A DNA stretch of 64,000 nucleotides from Anseranas semipalmata (GCA_013399115.1 VXAA01000959.1:270295-334294), one strand, 5' to 3'; positions 13,101-28,100 are shown, counted from the stretch's first letter. Numbers and translations are program-made. Notes: generated by a model from the sequence alone, not told the origin.

Positions 13101-16100
13101 GCCAGTGGATGTACACTCCTGTTGGTTACAACAACTTTTGTATTGATGCAAATACTGCAAGGATAAAGGTGAAAAATAAAAGCCTGAATAATGTCAAGTT
13201 CGAAAACTTTGTTGAGATTAACTATGGTTAACTGTGACAGTACCCCCCTCTCCTTCCCAAAGAAGTTGGGAATAAATGATAGATTTTGAGATGTGGCTGA
13301 TCAGAGAATGCTCACAAAGTATATTTCTGCTGATAATGACAGACCACATTTTTTTTTTACCAAATAGTTATTTCTATCTCCAACTAATAAGGACAGCATT
13401 TATGTTTGGTGTGGGAAAATAGATAATTGCAATAATTAGGTTTTGAAGAGTAATTTGAGAGAGAACACAGCACCTGGTAGATGAGTGAGGAGCTTGTTCA
13501 AGTCGCATGAGCTGCTTGTAGAGTCATAGACAAGCACAGAAGGATAAAGGAGATGTCAAAATAATGAAGAGATTAGTAAGATTTACCAGATGAAACTTCA
13601 TGTGCCTATGTGATTTGATACTTGGCACGTAGTTTACGTCCATTTCCTACTCTTCATAGGTGGCCAAACTATCAGGAGAGCTGTATGTGGCTCATGGACA
13701 GTTTAATTGTGGTTAGCTGTTTGCTGTGCTATGCTTATGAGTTATGTCAAATTCACTGATAGTGGAGAAAGGGAGCGGAAGGAGTATAGCTCTTGGCCAT
13801 ATTAAGAGCTAACTTTTAAAATTTCAGTCTCTAGAAGTTTTGCTATTGCTGGAGAAGAAGGAAGTCCTTTGCTCAAAATTTGAGTCTTTTTCTGAATGGA
13901 AAGGATGGTAGTATTAAGTTGTTAAATTCTTCCTGACTTCCTCTGTGCATGAATAATATCTGGTCATCAGGTCTATTGTATGCAGGATGTGGATCCCCTA
14001 CACAGGGTGAGAAAACACAAGATATGGTCAGGAAGACACCGAAGGATACCTTGGAAGGATATTGCAAGCTGGTAGCTAGGCTTCAGGAAGGATGTGATGT
14101 TACTATTGCTTGTTACACCATTGCTTATTGGTGTTTTTGGAGAAAACATTTTGGTTCAATCATTACTTACAGTTGTAAGAGCTTATCCCATTACTGTGTC
14201 AGGTCTCCAAGCAGACCTATATGTCTCCAGGTGTTTTTAAGACTTGCATGACACAAATGCTTCCATACCTGCTTCCAGGTATCTAATCTTTTACTGGAAA
14301 TGAGATTTACAAGTTATTGAAGCTGTATTGCTGTAAATCTGAACTTCAGTAAGAGTGCTTAGAAACTTGTTATTTTTATGGTATGCTGTGCTGATAATTA
14401 CTTCAATTCCCTATGAGTCTGATTTACATGGAAAAATCCCAGGGTCTCACTGAAAACAAACACATACATATGCAAGAGCTGGACTTAGAGGTCACTGCAT
14501 TTCCTGGTTCGAAGACATGCTCACATTCTGTCCAAAGAAAAAGCTCCCCTTGAGAACTAAAAGGGAAAAACTGTAAATAAGTGCAGGGATTAGCCTGAAC
14601 GTTTATGGCAGTGTAAAATTACTTACATGAGTTAGTCCTATTAAGTTTAATGGAATTATTAACTGCTCAGTATTTTAAATAAGATTTCTTAGTCTGGATG
14701 TAAGTTAAATATGACCTTATATTTCAACTTCTGAAGTACATGCAGACAGTTGAGCTCTCTATCTAAACATTAACTTTTCATAATATTCCTTTGATGTGGA
14801 ATTTTAGTAAAACTCTTAAAGTCGTCAGCTAATTGGACATTAAAATATTCTTGGTTATTACTATCATCTTTGGAGTCTGCAGTACTCAGAAATTTTCAGG
14901 AAGCAGTTACCCTAATTGCTTAATTTTAAACAAATAAATATATTTGTTATCCATTAGGTGCCTGTTAATGACATAAACTTGACTTCATTGTAATTGCAGA
15001 AATATACTGAAAATGATATAAGAAGCTGTTGCCTTGCTGAAATAAAACAAACTGAAGAGAAATACACTGAAACTCTGGAATCAATAGAGAAAGTAAGCTA
15101 CTACTAACTTACAGAATTGTTACATGTGTGTTTCTATAGCATTCCAGAAAATATAACATAGTCAATGTATGTATATATTTTTTTCCCTTGCAGTTTTTCA
15201 TGGTGCCGTTGAAAAGGTTTCTGTCAGCATCAGAGTTTGATACTGTTTTCATCAACATTCCTGTGAGTACTTGCATATTTAATGAAGAGCTATAAGATTC
15301 ATATCTGGTTATGATATATTAGTGTTGTATGTTATGGCATAAACTGATTATTTGAAGTGTGGTGCAAAATGCACTTACGTAGCTATTAGGGTACTTGAAA
15401 AAGGATATGCACAATATTTCATTTTTTTCTGTTTCATGGAATAGGACGAGGGATAGTACTATAGTACCAGATAGTAAGTGGTTAAAAACTGGAATATTTT
15501 TGTCTTGTAGAAGATAATTTATAGAAGATCGGTCAACTTCTAAAATAAGCCAGTATTTTAGTGACTACAAACCTGTGTATCACCGGACGTTGAACAGCGC
15601 TTTCAATAGGATTTCTGTAGGTGCTCTGCAAATCCTTCTATCTAGCCTGGATCCGTCATCGTTGAAGACGTTTCAAAGTTAAGATAGTTTTGGATTCTGA
15701 ATCTGGCACTGGACAGGATAAGCAAATTCTCTGTGAAGTATCTAGGAGATATATTATTTGACAGAAATTTGAAAGGTTTCCTGTGATTATCACTTTGTCC
15801 CACTTATTTTTGGCCTATTCACAATAGCATGACAATTTTTACATACCTTTTTTGTAGCTTATATAAGTATCCAGCAGACATCTTTCCTTTATCTGACTTT
15901 AAAGGAAGACATCAGACGTGGTCTGAAGCTTCTCTTAACACAAATGAAAAGGCTGTTCTTTTAAGAGGCAGACTGTAAAGTAAGGATCCCCAAAGTGTGG
16001 CCCACAGACCACATCAAACCTTTATTGCCTGTAAAAGATCATCTTTGTGTTGGCTGTCTCTGGCACATCCTGCAGCCTCTCAGGGATGTGGGAGGAAGTG

Positions 16101-19100
16101 TTGGGGATTTTCTATTCAGTGGAACCTCATCTGCAAAAATGTTTTAATTTCTGTGCTAGCACCAACCTGACAGCAGCTAAATTGTGACAGTTATTAAACT
16201 GATGAATTACAGGATGATACCTGACATCTTGCTATATTTGTTTCTGTTAAAGTTTTCACCATGAATCTTAATTGTTACAATTTCCTCCTCTTTGAATGTT
16301 TGTTAGTCCAAAATACTGCCACAGATATCAGTAACCTACTTGTTTTCTCAGAGTATGTCAGCTGCCTTTAGAGAACCCTTTGCTTTCAAAAACAAATTGA
16401 CATTCTGTCCTACACTAATGTTTCTCATTCATTATGAATGAAGCCCTGATGTGACCTACCTAACCTACTGTAAATCTCTTTCCTAAGGCTCAGTGTGCCC
16501 AGGCACACTGACTTACGTGCACTGAAAGCCACAAAGCCAGCCAATGTGACACGCTGCACAGGGATGTAAAAGGGGCTTATGCACTGCAAACATAAACTGA
16601 AAGGTCAGCCTGCTCAGTACTCCTTAAAGAAGTGTAAGGGAATCAGTTAAGAGTGAAAAGAACAAGAGCTGTTCATTTGAAATTAGCAAGACATAGTAAA
16701 TGGTAGTATTCAGGTTTTCTTTTCATTATTAGTATTCTGTATTCTGTCTTACAAGATGGTGGTTTTCTAACTCCAGTAACATTTCATAGGCATGTAACAA
16801 CATTAAAAGAAATGTAGGGCTTGCCTAAGCCAAAAACATGTGCAAAGAGCTTTCTCTGCTCAGACCTTGTCTGTGTGGCAGTTCCTTAGCAGGAAGGCTG
16901 GAGGGCGGTGGAAGCTTGTTTTAAACTAAAAATAGTTTTTACAGAGCTCTATAGCAAACTGCAGTGTGGAGAGCAGATGTGGTGGTCTTAGACCAGGATG
17001 GATTTGCCTCTGTTAAAGGGTTGTGGTGACAGATTGGTACTTTAGGGTGATGCTGTGTTCCTACATATATATTCCTATATGTATTTCCCATACATATTCC
17101 TATGTATAGACTCTGAAGGATGCTTGCTGGACAAAGTTATCTGCTGGTGTCAAAAGGTATTTTATTCTTAAGGAAAAAACAAAACAACCACAACTCACCA
17201 GTTTAAAGTGAGTGCCTTTTATCAGGGCTCAGAATTTGAAGTTCTGTGCTATAAAACATATATATGGCTCTCTACTTATATCTGTGCACATCTCTCTCTA
17301 CATATGCATACATAGATGCATTTGTATGTACGTCTCTGCATGTATTTGAATTGAGACATATGCAGACATACTGAGAGGGAGAGATGGAAGTAATATAACA
17401 TACTGAAGTACTCACACTTTCATTAACTTTTAATGATGTTAACGTTGGTTTAATTTAAAAAGTTAAATATTTTCAATAGAGATAGCCAAAAGACATTTTA
17501 TTCCCGTAACATTTATATTTCATGGCTGTTGCTTAGCTGAGTCCCTGTGCACTCCTGAAAAAAATGTGCTGCTGTAATATATGCATCTGGAAACATTTCT
17601 ATAATAACATCTTTATATGCTGCAACTTAAGGTTCTGAGGATATGGCTGTACAATTGCTAGCAACTGAATTCAGTTGGTTTTTAGTTTATGCTACCTCAA
17701 CTGTGATGTGATGATTGACCCCATATGTACTTATAGTTGACATCAGTCTGAAGTGAAATGCTTTCACTTAATTCCAAACTCATTGTTTTGTATTTTTGTA
17801 ATGTATCATTTACTGCATTAAACCATCTTCAGTGGCTTTTTAAAATAGTTTTCTATTTTTCATTGCAATGGCCTTCATATCACTTAATTATCCTGATTTC
17901 AGAACTTCTTAACCTGTTTTGACTTTATCTCTTGTGACTTCTCTGACAGTATCCATACAGTATTAAGGCTGATGTAATCTATAGTAGCATACAGATTTTT
18001 ATGATAGTGAACTTTTCTACTGTGCTCAGGGAGAAGATCTTTCTGCAGTATTCTTGCCTTTCTCTCAGCCATTAGTTGCCTGCTGTATTGGGAAACTCAT
18101 TATGATTGCAGTTAACTTAGCATTAGAATATCACTAATTGACCAATGTAATGTACAAAACGAATTTTTCACAGCTCAGGGACATGATTCATTACTTTATC
18201 TTGTCACTAAAGCATTTACTTGACTTGCTTAATTTTAAAATTATCATTATAAAATGAAGATGAATTAACAGTGCATGTTCCAAGCAAGAATAAATTAGTC
18301 TTTAATAGGTAGTTCTTGGAGTTCAGTTTTTCTTGTTTCACTATATGGAAGATGTGGCAAGCCTTGAAATTAGGTTCTAATCTCAAATGATCTGTTTACC
18401 AATTTATTCAATTAATGGATCTAACATGCAGGCATTTTTATATTCAAAGATTTAGTTCTGTTTTTAAAAATATTTCCCCCTTGTTGCTGTTTTCAAGGAT
18501 TTGGTGAAAATTCACAGGAGTCTAACACAGGACATCAATGATTCCATTATTAACAAAAATGATCAGAACCTGTATCAAATTTTTATTAACTACAAAGAAA
18601 GGTAAGACTTAAGCACTAATTTTACGAATTGTGATAATCAGTGCCCAATCCATTAAAGCGTTTTATTATATTTTTGTTTGAATATTTCTAAAACAGAATT
18701 GAATTCAATGTCAGTATACTTATAAAGCTAGTATTTTGTGTTATGAGCCTGCAAGCCAAAATGTAACCTATCACTGAATGAGTTTTCCCTCTTTTTACCC
18801 CCAGTTTTGGCAATATTGTTACTTAATTACCTACTAACCCTTTCAAGTTTGCCAGGGGAGGTTTAGATTGAACATGAGGAAGAATTTCTTCACAGAAATG
18901 AAATGCTGACCACTGGGTGGTCAAGCATTGTAACAGGCTGCCCAGGGTAGTGGTGGAGTCCCTGTCCCTGGAGGTATTTAAGAGATGTGTGGATGTGGTG
19001 CTAAGGGACATGGTTTAGTGATGGGACTTGGTAGGTCAGGTTGATGGTTGGACTTGATGATCTTGAAGGTCTTTTCCAACCTAGATGATTCTATAGAGAG

Positions 19101-22100
19101 GTAACACAGAGGTTTTGAATAAAACTTAAATAGCTTATTTTGCACAGCATTTTTTTTCCATGTAAATAATCCCAGGTATTTTGTAGCACGTACCTGTATT
19201 GCTTAACAGAACGTTTTAAAAGGGGAAGAGGGGCAAAATAAGACCAAAATATATATATATANTATATATATATATAAGGCCATTCCAGGTTAAAGAAAAC
19301 AGAAGAGGTGATAACCTGAAAGAAGAGAAGGCAGGTGTGAAAGAGGAGAGAAAAGTAGGGTCTTACTCTGACCTGCAGTCAAATGTGTGATGGCAAAGTA
19401 AAAATGCTTTACCTTAAAACTGTGAAAAACAGCCAGGCTGATAACAAGATAGCCATGGGAGCGTGCCATGCCCTATAGGCTAGTTGCCAATTTTTTTACC
19501 CACCTTTTCAAATTGGTTTTTTTTTTTTCACAAGCACCAAACAGCTGTTGGGCTGTATGAATGAACTTACATGCCTGTAATACTTAGCTGAAAAGCTGTA
19601 CTGTTGGTTACAGTGCTGACTTACTGTGAAGTAACCCTTGGGTCATGGTTAAAAATGAGTTTCTTCTGGGACCAGAGTGCAAAAGATGGGTGGGAGCTAA
19701 TTGGACTTGCTGAGGGTGGTGGGGAAGGAGGATTGTTGGAGTAATAATGGGCTTGTGAGGAACTGGGCAGCAGCATCTGGAAAACATTTGACAGAGTTGT
19801 TTTCCAAGGGAGGAGTGAGTCCCAGGCTGCCCATAAACAGTCTTGCCTTCAGAGGCCCTCTGTCTCAGCTTTTATGTCAGAGCCGGACATAGTTATTTCC
19901 CAGGCTGTTAGACTTTCTGCTGCTGTAGGAGGGAATTAAGGGACAAGAAGTTGTTCTGGAAAATACTTATTTTTCAAAAGTAGCTCTGAGATGTGTGCTA
20001 AAAGGGGAGCAAAGGACACTGAGAAGAAACCTCAAGCCTATATTTATTATGCAAAAGGGAAACATGTGGAGGTAGGCCCAGTGTCTTACCACATAGTTAC
20101 TAAAAGTAATCAGAAGTGGTTTTAAGACAGTATCATCACTGCAATTGTGTAAAAAGAATAAACAAAAGATGAATGGCAAAGGTTAAATCAGGGAAAAATA
20201 AATTTGGGAGACACCAGTAGAAAGTCATAGAAACCCCCTAAAAATGAATTTGAAGCATACAGAAGGAATCACCTGAAGAAATGTGTGGAAAAAATGAAAG
20301 GAAGCAGCACTCTGCAGTGGGACTAGCAGAAGCACTTGAAGCAGGGGCAAGAAACTCCTGTTATAAAAACAGGCTCTTTCAAGAAGCATTAGTGCTGTTG
20401 ACAATTACTGAATATTTCTTGAATTTGCCATGCACTGTTACTTGGATCTGAAAGCTCACAGGATGTAGCCTGGTAAAAACTGTTGGAGATGGATCAGTTT
20501 GGATAACCTGCAGGTTCTTTAACAAATAGAAGCAATTAATCCTATTAAGCCTATTGTAAATATAAACTGTTTTGTTCTTAGACAGCAGTTATGCTGCTAT
20601 TAATGAGTCCTGCATTTATCTCAACATACATTTGAATGTTAAAAGAAATTGCAATGATTTTGCAGCATTTTAAAGGTAGCTTAAAACTTTATTTTTCTGA
20701 ATATTTTTCCTTATATTCATGCTGTCTGTTGAAGTCGGGCTACAACTGACCGTTGCATATTTAGGCACTCTTCCCATTGAAAGGAGGATTGTTACCAGTT
20801 TGTGAAAAATGATCAAGGATTGTTCTTAAATAAGCAAACGTTCCCTTTATTTTTTATCTCTTGCTTTGATTTAGATTGGTTATTTATGGACAGTACTGCA
20901 GTCAAGTGGAGATAGCCATATCATGCTTAGACAACATCTCTAAGACAAAAGAAGATGTTAAGTTGAAGTTAGAGGTATCAGTATTTTCTAATGTATGTGT
21001 GTGTGTATTACACATGTTGTGATGAATATGCCCTGCTTTCATCCAAGTTAAAAATGTTGTGAATTAAAACTGGCTAGACCAATACGTGAATGTGTGTTTC
21101 TCTTCTCTTCATTTTTTGGAGCCTCTGATCAAATGAATGTGTTAGCTATTGAGATACAGGGTCTGGCATCCTGAATGGATGAAGTGAATGGAGTTCTGTC
21201 ACTGATGGCAGTAGGGTTAGGATTTTTTTCAGGAAGCAATACCCTTCTGTGGTGATATCTCAGCTGAGAACATAGAATTGTAGAATGACTCAGGGTGGAA
21301 TGGACCTCTAGGCCAAATAAGCCCCGGTCCCACAGCCCGTCAGGGCTTGCTGTCTGCCAAGAACCCTGAGTCCTTTCCAGCAGGGCTGCTGGCCAGCGTT
21401 CGGGGTTAATGTGCCCTGGCCTAGTGTGTCCCACGTGCAAGACTTTGCCTTTTCCTTGTTGGCTTCATGAGGTTCCTGTTGGACATGCCCTGAAAAGCAT
21501 CACCTGCACCTCCAATCTGGTGTTATCTGTGGACTTGCTGTGGGTATCTTCCCTGTCCACTTTCACATCATTGCTAAAGATATTAAATGGGAGGAGTCCC
21601 AGGACAAACCCATGAGGAGCTATACTTGCAACTGTTCCCCAGGTTGTGTGGGAAACACTAGTCACTTCTCTTTGAGTCTCATAATATAGCTAGTTTTTTG
21701 TCAACCTAGTAGTTCGTTCATCTGAAGCATAACATACCAACTTGGATATTAGGATGCTGTGGGAGATGATGCTGCAAGCCTTGGGAAAGTCAAGGTAGAC
21801 TCTCCTCATCCATTCACAGGTCTAGCCATTTCACTGCAGAAAGCAGTCAGGTCAAGCGTTGATATACCTGTAGCAAATCGATGCTCCCAGTCACTTTCTC
21901 CTTCATGTGCCCAGAAAGAGCTTCAAGAGCTCCATAATTTCTTGAGAGGCCTGAAGGGAGGCTGACTGGCCGGTAGCTTCCAAAATTCTCTTTTGCTTTT
22001 TTAATGGATGCAACATTTGCCTTCTTTGCTGTGCTTATAGGCAGTGTCTTTTTTTTCAGTTCAGTTGAATGCCTAATTTCTGTTGTGATGTTTATTCCAT

Positions 22101-25100
22101 GCTCTTTCTTGTGCTGTTGAAGCATCTAAGAACAAATGTCTAGGTGCAGTCTTCCCTAGTTTAGATTTTATTGCCATATCAACTGTTTTCTTCTAGTTTG
22201 TTGATATTCTTTATCTCAAGCTTACTATGGTTGGTTGGCCAATGTATCACTTTGAATTTCCATATATGTCATTTGAATACTTTTATTTTCTATCTCGAGT
22301 CTTAATCTGTTTTTCTGCTTTGAACTAGGAATGTTCCAAGAGGGCCAATAATGGGAAATTTACATTGCGGGATCTTTTAGTGGTTCCAATGCAAAGAGTG
22401 CTAAAATACCACCTGCTGCTCCAGGTATTTTATTTTTGAATTTTAAGGGGCTGAGAACAAAACTGTGATTTGTTGATCATCAGTGGTTTATAGGAATGAG
22501 AGCTAAAAGCCTTTATCAGAGGGAGGTGACTGACATTTCCATAGATTTGAGGCTGATTTGTTATGAAATAAAATCCACTCAAGTGCAGGTTTTCTTAAGG
22601 AGATCGTTCCTCAGAGTTGAAGCACATCTGGGAAAGATGAATAAACCAGAATTGTTGCCCAAGTATCTGAACCTTTCATTCTTGGTATGTTTAAAATGGT
22701 TAATAGCACCAAACTGTAATGATGGTGCTTTGAAATGTGGACCATTATCCCTAAAAAGGAAGCTGAACCATACTTACAGCATACTTTTAAGATGCTTCTT
22801 TGCTGTCATAAATTACAATAAAGCCATATTTATTTTGAAATGCTTCTTGTTATAACCCACAAAGCGTTAGCTTTCACAGTTAGTCCTATAATAAGGGTGG
22901 AGAGTCTTATAAATTTAATTTGATAGCTGTGCCAGGAGACTCATTAGTTCAGCTGCAAAGAAATATATTACTGTATTAGACTGTCAACCCTGCTGATGCT
23001 TGTAAAATGTCGTTTTAAAAAGATCTACTACTTTCATGTGAAGCATAATTTTGACTCTGTGGAGCAACATACATTTTGTATATTAAATTTTTGAAATATT
23101 TCTGACTCATCAATGTTAAGATGAACAGAAAGTTGGAACAAAATGGTAAAACTGCTTTTTAAAAACTTACCTATCATAAATTTATAATTAGGCTGTATAT
23201 TATGAAAAGATGATATACAATGTGTCACTATGTTCTAATGTTTGAGATAATATGAAATAAGTGTGCATTGTACAAGAAAGAAATATTTTATAGACTTGGA
23301 AAAAAAAATCCAGTAAAACTGTTAGAATTGTAACGTGAAGCATAAATACTTATTCCTTCTTTTTCTAGGATTTTAGCGAGTTATTTTGCTAGCTGAAGTG
23401 TATAATTCTCTTTTCAGATTATAAAGAAAAAATAATCAGTTTCCCTAAGAAAACTGAAACTGAAAAAGAAATTTGGAAAACTTTCATTTTCCAAATGGGA
23501 AGTGGCTAAAAAAAATCTTTAAATGTTCACATGTGATTTAAATGTATCTTCTGAGTCAGCTTTATCTTAGGCACAATGAAACAGTGACTTCTTTTAAGTA
23601 GTTGCAAGGTTTAGCTGAGAACTTACTGCTAGCATACATCCCTCTGCAGGCAAGCGTGCTTTGGAATGGGATTATACACAGTATAGCAATGAGCAAATGA
23701 ACTCAAGTGTTTACGTGTGCTTTCAGCATGCACATACAGTAATGATCTGATTGGCAAGATTTAAGTGATATACAGACCAAATTACCTTCTAATGATTGTT
23801 CATTAACACCACAATCAGTATTTAGACTATACCATTCTTAAATCTTGCCAATTATCTCTTTGCAGTCCCCACTCAGTTACAGGTTGGTCACTGTGGAGAA
23901 GAAAATGTGAATTCTTGGGTTGTGTTTTCTGTTTTTAGGTTTCATTTTGAGGGTTGGGAGGGATGGGGCAAGCAATAACAACTTCAGTCTATAAAATGTC
24001 AGACAGTGGGTGAAAAGTTGTAACTACTTTTGTCAACAGGAGCTGGTAAAGCACACTACTGATCCCATGGAGAAGGCAAATCTAAAACTGGCGCTTGATG
24101 CGATGAAGGTAAGTGTTCATGTCAGTGAAGTATTTATATCCATGTTGGCAGTTAAAATGGTAGTTCATAACTATGTTTCCTGGAAGAGATGTCGTTCACA
24201 GCAGGTCAAATAGATGTTTTCTCAAGTCACTGTGAACTTTGAGTACATCAGGGCAAGTATATACAACAGGCCTTCAACAGGCTTTGCTCGAGTCTTGGAA
24301 CAAATTCAGTAGTTTTCTGAAATGGAGTGTTTATGAATGGAGCTTCCTTATTTCGGTTTACTTGTTGGTCAATTTGCTGTCATATATTGAGATGAAAAGC
24401 AGGTGTTTCAATAATGCTAGTCTTACTTCCAGAATGTAGGAATATTTCTACCACTGTAAGCCAATTCTAATCAAGGTCAGTGGTTTCCCAGTGAGGTGAA
24501 GATATTATCTTTCTTTACAAGACTCTTCTCCTGTTGTCCTAGTATGATTTATGTCTTTACCTTTGAAAATATTAGTATTTTTCTGGAGGTACAGTACTTG
24601 TCACTGTACATTCACCTGCAGGTGGCACAAACAAGTACTTTATAGAATAGCAGTACTGCTTTAATATTACATTGTGTTCTTCTGCACAGTGTAATTTCTG
24701 CTTCAGTTGGCTTCACTACGTGAATTGTGAAATTCACGTGGTGGAATTGAGTTTTTCTTCTATCCTTTGGAGGGGGAAAGTTAACACAGCATAGGTCATG
24801 TCTCCTCCTGTTGTAATCTGTATGATCCATAGAAGATGCTTAAGTCAGGATAAGTTAGTTTTTGGGTCACACAGCTGTCTTGTATTATGTCACTGTCTGA
24901 ATGCCTGGAATACAGACTAGCTCACCAATGAGGTTTTTGGCTCCCCTTTTTTGTCATTCAGTTCTGTGCAGTGAATGCAGAGCCACCACAATAATCTCCC
25001 AGGTAGATGTCTGAAATGGGGGGGACACAGCATTGCTTCCATCTAGTGGCAAGCCATGCATGCATCTTGGTTGCTGATAATTGGCTAGGAAAATAACCAT

Positions 25101-28100
25101 GTTTTTTTTCCTGTCTTTTTCTTTCCCCGTTGCTTGTGTGCTTCATTGTTTTTGGTGATTGTTGGACTCAAAATAAGATCAAGAAATCTCTTCTCAGAGT
25201 GGCTGTGGCAGTTATGTCCTGGCTGGCAGGACATAGCCAGCCAATAATAATAAGTAATACTGCAGGAATTAGCATCTCTAAGGTCACAACATGGTTTTCC
25301 TCCCAGTTTTTCTGTATTCTCTCATAGTAAACTTTGCCAGAGCAGTAGAAGTAACTGCACAGTGTAGGTTTGTTGCTTCTAAAGGCCCTGGTGTGTCTGC
25401 TTGAAAGTAATCTTTGGGGGGAAAAAAATACTGCTAACAAGGTGGTACTACCACCCTGGAAAGAAAATTCTGGGAAGTAATCTGGCTGTCAGATTTTTTT
25501 TAGCAGCAGGAAAGAGGTTACGTGATTTCTATGCCAACTCTTAAGGCTGATGTGAAAGTATCCTGCCTGGTTTCATTTGGGAAACTAGCATAATGATTGC
25601 AGCTATTCTTAGATTCTGATTAAAAATGTCTTAGAAAGAAGATGCATCCTTTTTCCACCCTTCAAATTTGTGACCATATTGAAGGATTCTGTAAAGGCAA
25701 GTTGTGAAGATCAGAGTACCTTTTCTAACTGCTGCTCTTAGCATCTCTGACCTCACCAATTACCACTGCTGCTTGCTCCTCATCTCTAGCCATAAACGGA
25801 GAAACCCCAGCAAATTGTCACTATTACTCAAGCATGTTCAGAGATTTTTAAAGGCTTTAGTGAAATGTGTACAGTATGTCTTCTGGTAAGGTGGACAATA
25901 ATGATCTCAACCTGTGACTTCAGGTAGTATATCCCATTAAAAGCCTCTTTTAAAATTTGAGTAATGCCTTCTCTCTGCTGTACAAACTACTCCTGTGCAG
26001 TAGTTTCTTCTCTCCCTCCTGATATGTACACAGCCACATATGTTTACACCTTACATGCTCCATTACAGCATGAGCAGCATTACATGTTTTCTACTATATG
26101 CTATTTTTACCTTCTGTCTTATTCTCAGGTATTGGATGTTGTTGACTGCTTTTTCAGAACATAAGTGTGCTGCATAAATTACATTTCCATCTTTAGTTTT
26201 GAAAACAAGACGTTAACAAAATCCAGAAAGTCAGCCCTTTTTAAATATTCAATACATGTTTTTCTTGCTACTAGATTTAGGTTTGAACAGATACAATGAA
26301 GAAAGTTGTAAATAAGATTTAAGATATGCAGAGGCTTTATTTTCTGTCTATATCTAGGCATACAGATTACAAATTCTTGAACATTAATGATGTATATATT
26401 TTTAAATGACTAAATATGCAGATTGATACGTTATTTTGCCATATTTATTTTGAATTCTGTCTTTTGGCTTAAGTGGCCTGTTTTGGATTTTTTCCTCCCT
26501 TTTCCTGTTGATGCTCTAGGACTTGGCTCAATATGTAAATGAAGTGAAGAGAGATAATGAAACACTCCGTGAAATTAGACAATTTCAACTATCAATAGAG
26601 AATTTGGTATGTGATGGTTTTCATTTATACAGTTTTTAATAACTTTTGATCAGATACAATGAAGAATGTAATTTTTTCCATTTCATATGAGATATAGTAC
26701 TCGTGAAATTCAAATGCACGTATCATTTGCTTGGTCTAGAATGATATCAATATTTACAGAAATACCTGCTGGGATTTTGTAAATATTCAGTAAATCCGTG
26801 CTGGGGGTCTATATGTAGTTAAATATATTTGTGTAGTTAAAGGTTTGTATTTGCACAGTGATTCAGGTCTTTTTGTAATGCAAAAATGTTTCCTGTTTGA
26901 AGATGAATATGCAATGGACTGATGCCTTACTGTATTTAGTTTAGATGATAGTGAGGAAAAGATGCCTTTTTAAAACAGACCTGAAGAGTCCTTTTTTGAG
27001 GTAAAAGGAGTGAGTGGTCTAGCACTTGAATGCATTATCTTACTGCTTTTGCTATGTTGAATCATACATATTATTTGTTTCAGAATCATTCCCTCTTACA
27101 GTATGGAAGACCTCAAGGTGATGGAGAAATAAGGATAACTACATTAGACAAACGTGCGAGGCAAGACAGGTGATGGCATGACTTTTGGTGTTTGCTATTA
27201 AAATGCCTGTAAAGTAACTCTCTCTTTTTGGACTTGAGGTCAGCTCAGTGATTTCTGAGAGCATTTTCATTTCAGTGTGCGTTCGCAGAGCTTGTCATTG
27301 TTTAGCAAGTGAATTTGCAAGGTGATTCGTGGGAAGTTAGCTGTTACATTATCATGTAAGATCATCTAAGTCCCTTACAAGTAGTAAGTCTCTAGCAAGA
27401 GTACTTTGAGTATTTGTTTTGTCATTCAGTAGTTTAATTGTTCACCTTGAAAATGTCACAGGCTAAGGTTTATAAGATAACACTTTGGGTGTTGGCAATG
27501 CAGAGTGTTTTTAACCCTCCTCATGTTGTATTTTTGTAGGCATATCTTCTTGTTTGATCTAGCTGTAATTGTTTGCAAACGAAGAGGTGATAATTATGAA
27601 ATGAAGGAAATAATAGATCTTCAGAAATACAAAATTACAAATAATCCCACTACTGATAAAGAAAATAAAAAGGTAAATACTTGTTAGTAATTCATGCAAA
27701 ATGTATATTTTTAGCAGCAATTTGAAACTTTTTGCAAGAGTTAAGATGTACATATAAAATTTATTTATAAAATGTTATGTATTAACAGCAAGCAAAAGTG
27801 AATCTTTAGGGATTTTAACTTTGTTTATTCTGATGTTACTAAAACATTTGAGTAAGCCATTCTGAAGTGAACAGAATAGTGTGGTGTTGGTGTTTGCAAA
27901 ATCAGGATTTTTATTAAGGAACGTAGAGAATTTTTTCTCTCCATAATTGATGACCTGTGTATTGCTGATGTTTTTATGCAGTGGTCTTATGGCTTCTACC
28001 TCATTCATATCCAAGGTCAAAATGGTTTAGAAGTTTATTGCAAAACTAAAGATCTGAAGAAAAAATGGCTTGAACAATTTCAGATGGCTCTGTAAGTATA

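Larger units (their letters stand above)
18602..20874. other. VAV3: VAV3 intron e6-e7
   Basis: 2.3 kb. It contains the CR1 3' fragment (18843-19097) and the (AT)n run with an N (19262). Nothing else recognised. Confidence 0.8.

Noticed and set aside
13949..14251. 100-codon + strand frame between e3 and e4
   Set aside because: No family resemblance and out of VAV3's order of domains, so no missing exon is needed there.
15980..16010. Sequence like an hAT transposon end (CCCCAAAGTGTGGCCCACAGACCAC)
   Set aside because: Only one end seen, no matching inverted end and no 8-bp duplication found.
22496..22855. 119-codon open frame after e8
   Set aside because: Lies in the intron, no domain, low-complexity hydrophobic and lysine-rich content, no splice context.
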